Shown in pieces: positions 24,184-37,300 of a stretch of 64,000 bases of DNA. Source of the DNA: Congeria kusceri (Eukaryota; Mollusca; Bivalvia; Myida; Dreissenidae); contig CM051027.1 of NCBI GenBank assembly GCA_027627225.1, forward strand, positions 89,078,451 through 89,142,450, read 5' to 3'. Position 1 is the stretch's first letter, and every line of letters begins with the position of its first letter. Under the pieces are notes generated by a model. It made no database searches, was not told the origin of the DNA, and worked only from the letters and a program-made list of their open reading frames with translations. The position numbers and the translations under genes were made by a program.

Positions 24184-25512
24184 CAGGATTTCTTGAAGGC
24201 ATGTCGGCATCCTCGACACCCCACCCGCGACAAAAATTGACTCGACCGCGCCCCCCCCCCCCCCCCGAGATCTTTCCAATCCGACTCCCTTAGCTGCATT
24301 GATCAACCACACATCCCCAAAATTGGCTGCACCGCTTGAACCCACCTCCCCCAAATCGTCATCGCGCGACCCCACCTTCCCAAAATAGGCTGCGATTTTC
24401 GAAATTCCGGCGCCGATCAAATCGGCAGTATCTCTTTAATTACCGCCATTTATCGCTTAAACTGCCTAGCCTTTTGCTCGACCAGCACCTCCCTTTGCAT
24501 TATCTTTAATTTGGAAATTCCTTTTATACAACTGAAACTATCACAATTATTTCTCCTACTAACATCGCAATAACCGCGGTTTTCTTATTTGAATAAAAAC
24601 TCCTTCGGAGACACTGTACATCACCATACTAGGCTGCTAGGCTGCATTTGTTATGGAATGAATTTTTAATCATACATTGTATTCAGATTTGTTGAAAAGC
24701 CTAGCTGTTTTTTTCCGCCTTGAAATTCTGTCATAACAGCTAGTTTTTTTCAAATATCTTTTTATTTCATTTTTTTCGGATGCGAAAAAAATCAATCGTT
24801 AATATCAGTTATACTAAATGCGGACATTAAAAGCCGAATAAATCACCGTTGTATTTAAATACTGGAATATGCGGTTCCTAATCGACATAAAATACGGATC
24901 TGTATCTCCATGTAAAAAGCGTGTTTTTCTACAAAAGCGCGCGAAAATTGTGTTGCCATGCACAAGGTCACGGATGCCTCATGAAAAATGTGCGTGTACT
25001 GGTCACGTGCTTAATTGCAGTGTTTGTGAACAAAATTATGTTTGACAACGTTAAATTGTGTTTTAAAATAAGGCTCTATATTAATACATTATTCGTTTGC
25101 ATATTATTTATTGTCAATTTGTTAAATGGATAAGAAAATTAAACGTTAAATATAATAATCAAATGTGTTAAAATGCCTGTTCACGTTTCCCGGCTACGCT
25201 ACAGTACAGTAGTATTTTTTAGTTGTTAGTAAGGTATAAAATCTGACCTAAAATCGCCGTATTTGATTGGCTAATGAGATCGTTGTGGGCTGAACTACAC
25301 AGTTCAGTCACATGTCATTAACACTGTTGGAAGTTATGCTATCGATCAGTACGGCGTTCGTTTATGGTCCTGTGCTTAAAGATCGGTGTAATAGCTAAAG
25401 GTATTAAGGGTTGTCGCTTTGAAATTAAAGCATGTCGGGGTTATTTAAGCATGTCGGCAAATTACTAACTGCTTTGGGCCCGACAAGCGATACAGGCCCG
25501 CGGGAAACCCTG
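24184..25512. mobile_element. Possible hAT-like element, 1.3 kb, non-autonomous
   Basis: The left end CAGGATTTCTTGAAGGC and the complement of the right end CAGGGTTTCCCGCGGGC share the start CAGG-TTTC. Flanking octamers ATTATATG and ATGACATG agree at six of eight positions, as in an aged target duplication. GCATGTCGG occurs near both ends. The interior is AT-rich with a 19 bp C run and no transposase. The ends are only partly matched, so the call is tentative. Confidence 0.45.
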
Positions 25513-25931
25513 ATGACATGTAATAACTGAATTTGAGTTTATTGTGAGCAAACAGCAATAAATAGTTTTAAACAATTGTGTAGTTTAAACTGTTCACTGA
25601 AGTGGAAATGGAAAAAAGAACATATACAAGCATATACAAACATTAGTTGGAAATTTGCTAGTGATGGCTTTAACTGCTATGCCTCTTTACTTTGGAAATT
25701 TAATGGAAGTTACTGATACTTTTAAATTAAAACATGTCTTGTATACTTGCTGGAATTTTAGCACTTTAATGGAATTACATGTAGTAAATAGCTGTAGCAG
25801 AAGTAACAATACATGATTTACAAGTTTGTTAGTTATATATTTAAATATAAATATTGAAATAAAAAACAAAACACTCGCACATACACTTATTTAAATACGT
25901 ACATCGAAACACTAGTCTTTTGAAAAATAAT

Positions 25932-25937
25932 TTTATT
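25932..25937 (-). terminator. Poly(A) signal overlapping the ALKBH4 stop codon
   Basis: On the minus strand the stop reads TAATAAA, so AATAAA begins inside the stop codon. If used, the 3' UTR would be only about 20-30 nt. I saw no clearly better hexamer in the next few hundred bases. Confidence 0.5.
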
Positions 25938-27932
25938 ATCTTGATTCGGTGACAGTGCCAGCAGCTTGTCCTTTAAAAGTTAGAGCAATGTCCAACAAAG
26001 CTTTTCCTTCATCCCATTTTTGTCCTCCCTCACTGAATTCGTGAGAGAGTTCTCTCAAAGTCACCGCTAGTCGAATCTTTTGGATGTCAGCCCTATGAAT
26101 GCCATGCTTCCACTTGTCTCTGGCAGCTCCATACACCACGATTAGTGACCTCTGGAACAATGGTACACATACTTCAATGTTAGGATGTTCATCATTCACA
26201 AAGTAAAGAACAGTGTCTGATAGTAAGTTTAAGGTCACAAGGCGCTCTCCCCACACCCAGAAATCATCAAAGTGAGGATCAATCGAGGACCCTCTTTCAG
26301 GGCAATACTCCAAGTGACACTGTTCTACTGGGACAAAGTCTGACAAAATATCAATTTTCAACATTCTGTCATGAAGATCTTTGCTAAAATCTGGTAATCC
26401 ACTGAAATTTCCACATTTCAGTTTCTTTTTCTTGAAGTTGACTTTGGGTCCAAAGTCCTGAAATATATAATGAAGTTAAAAAGTAATACAGTATCAGAAA
26501 AAGTCACAAATCCATTAGTGGTCATGAGGTCAGAAAATCTGTTGATTATTACTGGCCCCAACTGCATATTAGTGGCCATTTAGCTTGTAAGTTAAAGTAT
26601 AAACATGACAACATATTTTACCAGCCATGAGGGCCAGTGTTCCAGTTGTTTTACCAGCCATGAGGGCCAGTGTTCCAGTTGTTTTACCAGCCATGAGGGC
26701 CAGTGTTCCAGTTGTTTTACCAGCCATGAGGGCCAGTGTTCCAGTTGTTTTACCAGCCATGAGGGCCAGTGTTCCAGTTGTTTTACCAGCCATGAGGGCC
26801 AGTGTTCCAGTTGTTTTACCAGCCATGAGGGCCAGTGTTCCAGTTGTTTTACCAGCCATGAGGGCCAGTGTTCCAGTTGTTTTTTCTGGACCTCGTACAG
26901 TTGCCATGGCTATTGTCCGAGGTCTGACAGACTTTCGCAGAGACTGGTAATATCTTAAATTAACCTTGATTGGATCATTAGTGTATACCTGTCTATTTTA
27001 ACAAAACTAGTTACATATATATTTCATTTCTAATTGCACAAAAGTGTTCTATTAAAGTAATAGAATAAAGAATTGTTTACCTGTTTTCTTCTACCCGACT
27101 GTGAGTCTACGAATGGGTTCTGATATATCTTGCTGACAATGCTTGCTTCTTCGTCTTCACATACAAAGTCTCTCGCTATGAATATGCCTGGAAACTCTAT
27201 GCCTGAACCACTATGATTTGGATGGCATGTCTTCTCTTCTGACCAGACTTTTTGGCATATTGGACAGTACAAATACACCTCAACATCAGTGCTCTGAAAT
27301 ATTAAAAACTTTTTAACCAAGGGAGTGTAGTTGAATTGAAACTACTGTGACTTGGTATTAGTAGCTGTGCGCACTGCTTTTGTAGACGAATGGGCAATAT
27401 GGACATGAGGTGGGAGGGGAGGGGTGGTTTCTGCTCCAATTTGGCCCATATTTGACTTTGTCTGAGATCTTATTATGGTCATACAGAAACAATGCAAGTG
27501 TGGTCAAGGTTGGATAAACAATTAAGTCTATCCTGCATATAGTCCATAGCTGACATTTTTTCTCACAAACAAGTGTCAACAACATTGATGTTTGTGAACC
27601 AATATTATTGGTTTAATTATTCTGAGATCTTGTGGTCATACATAAGCTGTGCAAGTTTGATCAAAATTATATGAAAAATGAAGTCTCTATCTTGCTCAAA
27701 GTCTTTGTTTGAATTTTGTCTGAACAATAAGGGCAATAACTCTGGTGTTCCTGGTCTGATCTGGCCCATTATCGACCCAGCCTTGATTTTATGTGCATAT
27801 GATAACTACATGCATGTTTTGTCAAGATTGAATGAAAAGTGGAGTATCTTTCGCCTTCAAGGGCCCAATTGACAATTGTTGAAAAATTAGTCACCGGACA
27901 CAGATGACCAATGCTGGACGACAGATGACGGA

Positions 27933-27972
<40 letters not shown>

Positions 27973-28265
27973 TAATATGTTGTCTTATTGAACCAAGATA
28001 AATGAATCTTGTTAATCCATTGAAAAACTAAATGTGTAGATGTAACATAAAAATCATAATCTCCATAAATGTACAATACACAACTTATATTTATGACCAA
28101 CATAGAGTGACAACCAAACTTAATATCCGAAATCTGCTATCCGAAATACCATTAAAATAAAATCTGAACTCTAGAAATTTGTCTCACGTCATAGTTGAAA
28201 ATCGGCGTTTTTCCACTGGATTCACACGTGGGACACGTTCTTATTCCCTTGCAAGCACAAGCCAT
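25936..28265 (-). CDS. ALKBH4: Alpha-ketoglutarate-dependent dioxygenase alkB homolog 4, three exons, complete
   Basis: Coding exons on the minus strand: 28265-28188, 27293-27081 and 26457-25936. All introns are GT-AG and phase 0, giving 270 aa (human about 302). The N-terminus MACACKGIRTCPTC matches the conserved CKGIRTC start of ALKBH4, followed by a second Cys pair (YCPICQKVW). Exon 2 has FPGIFIARDFVCEDEEA and SQSGRRKQ, joined to DFGPKVNFKKKKLK. The Fe(II) site is visible as IDPHFDD (H159, D161) and WKHGIH (H215). The 2-oxoglutarate arginines are probably R226 or R232 in IRLAVTLRELS. ALKBH4 is reported to remove methyl groups from lysine of actin and from 6-methyladenine; that specificity is family knowledge. 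It is convergent with GPATCH3 and divergent from PI4KA. Its second intron carries a 33 bp minisatellite. Confidence 0.96.
26616..26879. repeat. 33 bp minisatellite, eight identical copies
   Basis: Eight head-to-tail copies of a 33 bp unit starting TTTTACCAGCCATGAGGGCC, apparently without differences. It lies inside the second intron of ALKBH4. Because 33 is divisible by three and the unit has no stop in several frames, it creates open frames of about 110 codons on both strands. These are artefacts and not exons. Confidence 0.97.
27936..27968. repeat. (AT)n microsatellite
   Basis: An uninterrupted TA/AT dinucleotide run of about 33 bp in the first intron of ALKBH4. Confidence 0.95.
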
Positions 28266-28391
28266 AATTAAGAACACATGTGTAAACTTAAAGAATTTAA
28301 ATTATTTTTATAAAAACTGGCATGACAGATTTTGCTATTTTCATAAAATAATTATTTATTGATTGCACCAATGGAGATTTGACAAATAAAA
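28266..28391. promoter_or_regulatory. Shared bidirectional promoter region of ALKBH4 and PI4KA
   Basis: Only 126 bp separate the ALKBH4 ATG (minus) and the PI4KA ATG (plus). The interval is AT-rich, has a CCAAT motif at 28368-28372 and no evident TATA box at a standard distance. The geometry is direct; promoter activity is inferred. If either gene has a non-coding first exon elsewhere, the true start could lie outside. Confidence 0.6.
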
Positions 28392-31300
28392 ATGAGTGAA
28401 AATGGTCTGTTTTCGAAGACTTTGAACCAGTTGGCAAGATCTTTGGGCGAACTGAATCCATCACCATGGGATAAGGTAAATAGTGTAGTAAAAATCTAGA
28501 ACTCTTAATTGACGCACGTTAAAAAAGAAAGTCACCTAGTAAGCTTGTTTCTCATGAAGGGCTTGAGGGATTTCATTCAAACTTAAAACATTTATTCCCC
28601 ACATTGGCCAAAGGGCTTGAGGGATTTCATTCAAACTTAAAACATTTATTCCCCACATTGGCCAAAGCCAAGGGCTTGAGGGATTTCATTCAAAACTTAA
28701 AACATTTATTCCCCACATTGGCCAAAGGCCTTACGGGATTTCATTCAAACTTAAAACACTTATTCCCTACATTAAAATGAACTCGTGGGCCAATTTTGAT
28801 AACGCTAGTTTGAAATTTGTCAAAATTATGGGCCTTTTTACACTTAGAAATTTTACATATAAGCTGTATGGACAGGTTAAAGTTTTTCAGTAAGCTAGTT
28901 TCTCAACTTTTCGTTCCCACTCTCTAACTCATGAACGGATTAAGCTATTGTAATGAAACTGCAAACATAGATACCTTATAGCGAGACCTCGATAGGGATT
29001 GCATATGGGATGGGTGGGGTCAAGGTCACTGTTACTAAATATAGAAAAACGGTTTCCGCTTAATAACTTAAGAACACATTGAGATATTTTAATAAAACTT
29101 AATACATAGATACCTTATATCAAGACCTCACTTGGGATTGAATATGGGGTGGCTGGGGTCAAGGTCACTGTTACTATAAATAGAAAAACGGTTTCCGCTC
29201 AATAACTTAAGAACGCATTGAGATATTTGAATGAAACTTAATACATAGATACCATATATCGAGACCTCGCTTGCAATTGCATATGAGGTGAGTGGGGTCA
29301 AGATCAAGGTCACTTTTACTAAAAATTTTATTGATGTGCTGACGTTAATGCATTTCGTTAGAAAAATTTGGTTTTCATGGAATTTCCATATTTCTTGTTT
29401 TAGAAAAAAAATGCCAGTTTCTGACAAGCACAATAAAAGTCGAGCTCTTTCCTCCGACAGCTCTTGTTACACAGACTGATAACTTGGAGATCTGAAATCC
29501 AAACTCAAGTTTGATCCTACACAGAGTGCTTTCAGTTAATCTTTCTCACTCACCAATACACTAAATACTGGTTCTACACATGGATTTTACTGGGAGGAGT
29601 TGCAATCAGCCCCAGGTTTTTGACATTGTCAAGCAAATATGTTTTCAGCTGAGATAAAAGAAGTGACATTAGGGAAAGATCTAGGAATGGAAAAGGTACA
29701 GGGTGCTGTCTAAAAGGGGCTGGGTGCTGTCCAAAAGGGGCAAGGTCACTGTTCGCGTTGTTCGTTATGTTTGAAACGCATCGAGTGGCTACTGGTACTA
29801 GTATATTGAATACCACAAGAAACAAGTATTAACAATTTAAAACACTATTACACTGTTTTATTTTATTTAAGTAACAACCACATAAAAGTAACAAGAACAA
29901 GAGGCATTCTTATATTACACAACAACATTGTGTGACATGGTGTTTCAAAACAGCAAGTATCATCTTCATAAAATGTTATACGTGTGGCTTGTGTACTGAG
30001 ATAGCATACAAGTATGGCTCTGCATGGTGTATAATATCATTTATCTTTCAAGGATACATGTGTAACTTGTATAAAGAAACAAATAGTAAATATCAAACAA
30101 TAGTTGCTTTTAATCATTTGTTCATAACAATACATCCAGTGGTTGGATACTGATTTTATCAGTGGAAGTTATAATACTGTAGTGAACTGTATTCTAATTT
30201 ATGTTTGCTTCATTTAAGGTATGAAGTATTTTTCTGTTTAGAACACTATGATACTTAAAAGGCACTAGATTCTTCTTGGTTTCATGCTGTGCCACCGCCT
30301 CACTGTTCCGTCAATGTTAAGGTACCTGTCATTCCTGCTTATCATCAGTAGGTCACTCACTGTATCCACCTCCAACCTGTTCCTCATGTTGGTCTTCGTT
30401 AATTTGACACCTGAGAAGACACGCTCAACTTCTGCTGTGCTCACAGGTAACACAGCAGCTATACAGCACAATGTCTGTATTTCCAGAGATGGTCACTAGT
30501 GTCTTCATAAGATGGGCTGGTGACTCAATACTCGAGTCCAACTGTTCAATGTCAGTTATTAAGGAGCCCCACTCTTCTAGGCGATGGTCAGTACTTAGCG
30601 TAAAATGTTCGGCCAGTTCAGTGACTTCATCATTGCCAAAGAATGCACTGGTGTCTCTCATGTTGAACACACTGAGGTTGTCTATCAAGTCAGTTGCATC
30701 CAGTCGACACAGGATCTGCTCAATCAGATTGTCAACAAAGTTGGTTTCTGCAGATCTTACTTTTTGTTGCTCACTAGGTGTAATGCCAAGCTCCTTCATG
30801 AGTGACTCCACTTTTCTGGTATTGAATCCATCCTGCACTTGAAGTTTTTTCAGTGCTGCAACTGTACCATCAGTCCGTGGTTTGACTGCTGCCAGGTCAG
30901 TATTATTGGCTTCGAACACTAAAGCTAGGTTTGCGAGTGGTTTCAATGCGTTACACAAGAGTGAATTACATGCACAGTCTGGTATAATTTTAATTTCTTA
31001 AGAAGTCCATTTGCTGACGGTCCACTGCCTATCCTAACTTTGTCACTGCCTTACGAGACTGCATTTTCCAAGTCCATAATTACCGCCTTGTAGGTTTCCC
31101 GAACAGATGTGACAGCTTCAAGGTGTGATAGCCATCGAGTGTGTGCAGTTTGTTTTATTGTCTTTGTTTTACCATCTTCAAGCAATCTCTGCAACTGTTC
31201 TAGCGAACCAGTCCAATTTGCTGACGAATGGTAATATTTAAACAAATGGTTTAATAAGTCGTCTGTCTCTCTAAGCAATGGCACATTTTCAAACGCGTCT

Positions 31301-34300
31301 TTCGCTGCAAGTGCCAGTCTATGATTGTGACAATGCACAGTGATTATTTCAGGTTTGAAGTCCTTAAGTCGCTTCGCCACTCCAGTGGCATGTTTTCTTA
31401 ACTGACACCAGGAAAAGGGCTTCTGTGTCAGCCTGGTGACCATCCTGGATCAGGTACTACATCATGCGATGACAATACTGTGCAGACATGTTTATTAAAA
31501 AATTTGGCACCCTAAGTGCCCTATCATGACATGATGGTAGTGGAGTGGTGGAATGGGTCTTCGCGCCTTTTACTGGATAGCAGCCACGTTCACATTTTGT
31601 ACTTGTTGCCAGTTTTATTAAAAACACATTAAAAAGACATTCAAATAATGGAAACAGAAATCCATTACAAACACATATCAATTTAATATCTTTATTGCAT
31701 TAAACATATCAATATGCTAATAGCAACAATAAACACATTTAAATTAATTTGAAAACATATATTGAGAGCAATATGTGAATTGTATGCCATGCAAAATAAG
31801 CAATAGTTATAATTTTTTAATATGTGACATCATTCACGTAAACTGACTAACGCTGTATGTTAATGTGTTTTTCTGTAATTATAATTAATATATGATGCGA
31901 ATAAATTGGACATAATTAACTTCAAATCGTGAAATTATGTTGTGATAACAATGTGTACTTATGTTAATGAAACAATTTAATAAGCTCATGTTGATTCATT
32001 TACTTCGTTAGGAAATGAAAGTAAAATTTTAAATATATATCTATTACGGCACAACAAATATTGAATTGGTCGTAATTTATTACGTCAACAATACGTTTTA
32101 GTAATGTGTTGCAGTGTTTTATATTAATAAATGAAATAATATTTAAAGATGTTCCTGTTAATTAAGAGTGGACATTTATTTTTGAACCACAAACGTTACT
32201 TTACTTCAAAAGTACATCAATTGACGCCATATCACAGTTTGTTTGACAATTACGATTGATCACGCGGTTTCACACGTTGACAGACGCACGAGAGCTAGAT
32301 ATTATCAAGGATATCACCTACTGTGTATGTATACCTACTATACCAACTTGGTAATGGATCATTTGTATCGTCACAGGGAAAGCGTCGAGAGTGGACGGGC
32401 GCCAAAATGCGTTGCCATCCTTTGGTCCAGCTGCGTGTTATTTTATTGGACAGCGGGGCGCATTATAGTATTTGCAGGGCGGGGTTTAGGGCAGAAGGGC
32501 GGGGCTAAAAAGGAGCAGGGCGGGGCGGCCTGCTATTCCGCTGTAGATCTTTCCCTATGACATCATCACTTGTCAACCTGCAGGGATTTCAACAGATGCA
32601 GAATCCTGCTTTTTGATGCAAGCAAATTGCAAAATTTACACATCATTGACTCCAAATAACCTGCCTTGCATCGTTTTGATGAAAATGTATTCCATTTGCC
32701 AACACCAAAACCACTAGAAAGTAATGTTTTTGATCATACTGATGTTTTGTTTCCCATCATTTTCAACTTCTTAACACAATTACCATTTGCAGTGTATTTA
32801 ACTCGTATAGAGAAACAGAATTCCTGTGACTTCACTACTTTGAACTATGGCATTTTCCTTTTGACACCTGCAAATTTCAAGCCAAGTGTCATGTGCAGGG
32901 ATCATATTATTTTCATTTTTTCCGGCCTGAGACCGATTGGGTTTGAAAACGACAAATTGAAATGACAAGCAATCGGTCCGACCAGTTTTCTTAAATTTCT
33001 CCAGTAACTACAAAAATTGTGATAATAATTTATTTTATGATAATCCCCTGATTTCAATACACATTACACACATTTTATGGCCCCAATAGGTGCGAACTCA
33101 GGTGGATCTGTGATGCGTGAATAACCCTAGTTGTGTCACTATCAACCGATAATTTGCTGTAGCATGTTGACTGTGTTATATTACTGACACTGATCGGCCT
33201 CTGGGGTCACAATCAGACAATCAGAGTGTACTTCCCCATGATAAAATTGTGTCTGGGTACTGTAGAGACTGATAATAGTAGCGGCATGTAATCCTTGTGG
33301 AAAACGTGCATTTGCTGCATAATACGATTTTGTACGGTGCGCCATTTAAAATGATATAAAATATTCATATTAATATGAAATCTAACTAAACATCATAGTA
33401 AAAACATAGTTCAGTGCACTAAAGTTTATTTGTTAGTTGGCTTAATTGACTTTCATGACGTCACCTAGTTTATTTGAAAGTACAATTTAAGTGACCAGTA
33501 AAGTATTACATTATATTTTAACTGAAGTTCAGCAAAACACATATAACAGACGTAGAAATTATTGAAGATTAAGGTATGGAAACTTTGTAGTTTATAATTA
33601 TAATTAAAATAAACAATTTCGTACATACATTATTTTTCGGATACACATGATACAGAATGGGCGTTTTTATTGTACTTTTTGAATTGCATCTTTAAAATTT
33701 TGTGAAGTGAAAACTCACAAAGGATATAGAAATGCAAATTTATTGAAGTCTGAGGTGTGAAAACTGTGAAGATAAATAGTTATACTTCAAAATACGCATG
33801 TTCGGACATTCACCATTTTCCGATCCACAATTTTGGATACAACATGATCGTGATCGGTGGACCTCGGGACCGATTGACTTTCTAGAAAAATATGATCCCA
33901 GGTCATGTGGCTTCTGGTTTTCAAAATTACTGAAATCCATGACCTGTATTAACTATGACATGATTATTAACAAAGTTTTTATGTATAATAAATTAATAAC
34001 TTGAATATATATATTTATATTTTTTTACAATTAGAAATGTGTACTCCATTCACCATAATTATAGGTTGCTCGCATTTACAACCTATGTCCTGTGCTGGGA
34101 AACTCCTCCATTGGGCTAGCCATCGACAAGAGAAGTCAAGATGCAGTGATAGCCCTAGGTGTCTATTTCCTGGAATCAGGTCTTCAGGTATGAATGTGTA
34201 GATAATTAACTATTGCTATGGAACAGACAATATTAAACCTTACCTAAAACTTTCATTTAAAGCTGGACGATTAACGTATTTAAAAATAAATGTATTCTGA

Positions 34301-37300
34301 AGTCTACATGTAATAATTCCATATGAAGGTAGCCTTTTTGAAAGGCCCAGCTGAATTAAATCAATTTCTTACTGTATTCTCGTTATTAATAGTTACCATT
34401 GCAATATGTATAGGATAGAGTTACAGAAAGTGTATATAGTATTAAAAAACTGATATTTTTGGTAATTTCTTATATTTCAGTATAAGGATGTCATACTGAT
34501 ATATTTGTTAGACATTCTCAAAGGACTGCCTATAGCAAAGTGGAGCACTGAAGCACCAAGTGCCAAGGCTTACAGTAGGTGTTTGAATAGTCGATGCAAT
34601 GTACCCTTTGTAGTGTGGCACATTAATTTGAGTGAAAAAGTTAAATGGGTGGAAGTTTATATAAATTATTGATTTCAGTATACATGTGTGAATGTTTATG
34701 TACTAATAAACTATTATAAAAACAATATATTAAAGTATGTAAGAAACCAGATTTCTCAATTTTCAACATTATTTAATGCATCAAAATGAAGTTTTATGGT
34801 GATTTTGTAATTCATTAAAATAACTTGAAAAAAAAACACTTATGCAATGTAGAGTATAGAAAGATAAATTTTTCTGAGTACTTGAATAATATCATATTAG
34901 TTAGGTAAATGTTGTGTTTGAAAAGTCATTTTGTGGTCTATCTAAGTCAAATTGTTTTATATCATCAGTACTGATATTAGTCACTGAGCTTAATTGTCAA
35001 TTTTTCTTATAAATAAACTAGCTTATTGAAATAATGTTATCTATATATTTGAAACATTTGAATGCCAACTGAACAAAACTGCTCTTGTACATAAGTTGTT
35101 ATCTATTTATGACAGAGTTACCTAGAGCAGAATGCTTCAGCTTCTTCCTGAACACCATACTCAGTGATGTTGCATTTCGGGACTCGGACAGCAGAGACCG
35201 GGTAGGCACACACTGACTACAGTACTGTTAAAAATTGTATCCCATAATCAAGCCTGCATTGATGAAATATCAACCTGTGTGATATTAGCTGTATTTCCAC
35301 ACTGGAATACAGCAAACATGCACAGTGTAATGAAGTCAGTTTGTTGATTTTCGTGTCGTCATTTTATGTTTATCGTGTTATTTAGTGTTATTTAGTGTAT
35401 TTCTGTATTTTTTCAAAATATAGACAGAAAATGATGGGATAAATGGAATGCCAGGTAAGTGTTGATTAAAGATAAGGTTATTTGCTGGGCAGAAAAACAT
35501 TAACCACTTGCCAAGGCTCAAGTGCAGGTTTTCTAAGCCTCGCTAAATAAACTTACCTTTATTTAACACTAACATATCATTCTCTGTGTATTAAGCTACA
35601 TTTGTGTATTACTGCATCTTGCTACGTTATTTAAGTTGCCTCATGCTAACTTCATGAACGCATATTAACATGAATTTAAGTTACTGCTCATTATTTCTCT
35701 TCCAAATCATTAGATTGTCTTATCAATTGCATTATCAATTGTCTGGGAAAGTGACACACGTGTAAATAGCTGTTTTTAGTGAACTTATCTGTCATATCCC
35801 AAACTTTGACTCTTTTGGGACCTTAGATCTTTCCTAATAAGTCAGCTTTTCCAGATCATCAACACCCAGTTGCATGTCCTTGTTGAGCTGTGTCAGATGT
35901 GTGAAAGCAAAGAAGAAATCTCTAAAGGTACCTCTGTTTGCTTTTAAGTATATACATATATAACTTTTGCAGACTTTAATCTGGAATGTAATTTCTATAA
36001 AGATTGTTTTTTAGAAATATTTCTTATTACTGAAAACCATAACGATGCAAAAGATATCACATTTTCTAAAAAATGTATTAATATTGTTTACCGTCCTTGT
36101 TTGCAGATTCTGTATGCAAGAATGCAGTGCCTATTTTGTTGGGCCTTGCCAGGGCGATGGGCCGGTCAAGTGATGACAAGGAGTCGCTCATTTCCCAGCT
36201 TTTTGCTCCTCAGAAATACAAGCCCTGCACCCAAGAGGATAAAATGCCCACTGGAAGTGCTAAAACCTTTCCCCCATTTCGGTCCATCCTCCCACGAACA
36301 TTTTCCAGTCACATGATGACGCCCGATACCCCATCAACACCATCTGCGCTGTCGTCATTGGAATATTTTGAAATTCTAAGGGAAAGAACTCCATCCCCGC
36401 TCCCGCAGCCTGTAAGGAAGACATCAACTCCGGCAAGGGAGGCAAATCCAGACTTGAAGCAGATATATTGCAATATTTGGGGTTCCAGTTTCACTAAAAG
36501 CAAGCCTTGGGGGTTTGAGCTTATACCAGAGCAGCAGCATTTAAAGTTTACTGATAACCAAATGAAGAGATTGTTCAAAACAGTAAGCCATTCATGTGTT
36601 TATGTCGTAAGCAATTAAAAAATTTCTCTTAAGTAAAAATGTTTCATTCTACACATAGCTAACACTTATAAACAAAAACCTCTTGTAAATTCCTTTTCCA
36701 TGCTCATCAGTTATAGTGATTATCTGAAACATATATTTTAGCCGATAATAATTTTTAAAGAATTAGCCAGTTTGGCTTATGGCATCTAAGTCATGAACCT
36801 ATTTGGTGATATATTTGTTTCAGGCTCAGAGGTTGCTAGATAAAGATTTACAGAGAAGACTGGATGATTTCTTGGAGGATGTTCATACAGAATGTCAGGT
36901 AAAGTAGAGTGAGTTTAAATAATACCCTGTTTACTCACTTGTCTATTCATCTGGTGGTAGGAAAGGTCTTATTATTCCCCTCATCGAAGATGGCGGGATA
37001 TATCGGTTTGCTAATGTCGGTCGGTCGGTTGGTCGTTAGACCATTTGCATTTCTGTTCTACAGTTTTCATCTAATCTTCACTAAATTTAATGAAAATGTT
37101 TGTGGCCATAATATCTAGGTCAGGTTCCATAATCAGCCCAATCGCTCATGGAATTGTTCAGTTATGGCTCTTGAATTATCTAAAATTGGCCTTTTTAACT
37201 GTTTCCGCTCTCTAAGTCAAACAGTTTTCATCCAATCTTCACCAAGCTTCATGATATATAGGCCAACTTCGATAATCAGCCAAATTGCCACAGGAGTTGT

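Noticed and set aside
24145..24420. Gly/Ala-rich ORF around the C run
   Set aside because: It depends on a homopolymer of 17 or more C and has no domain or splice context.
26569..26958. Coding frames of 107-117 codons on both strands
   Set aside because: They are produced entirely by the 33 bp minisatellite inside the ALKBH4 intron.
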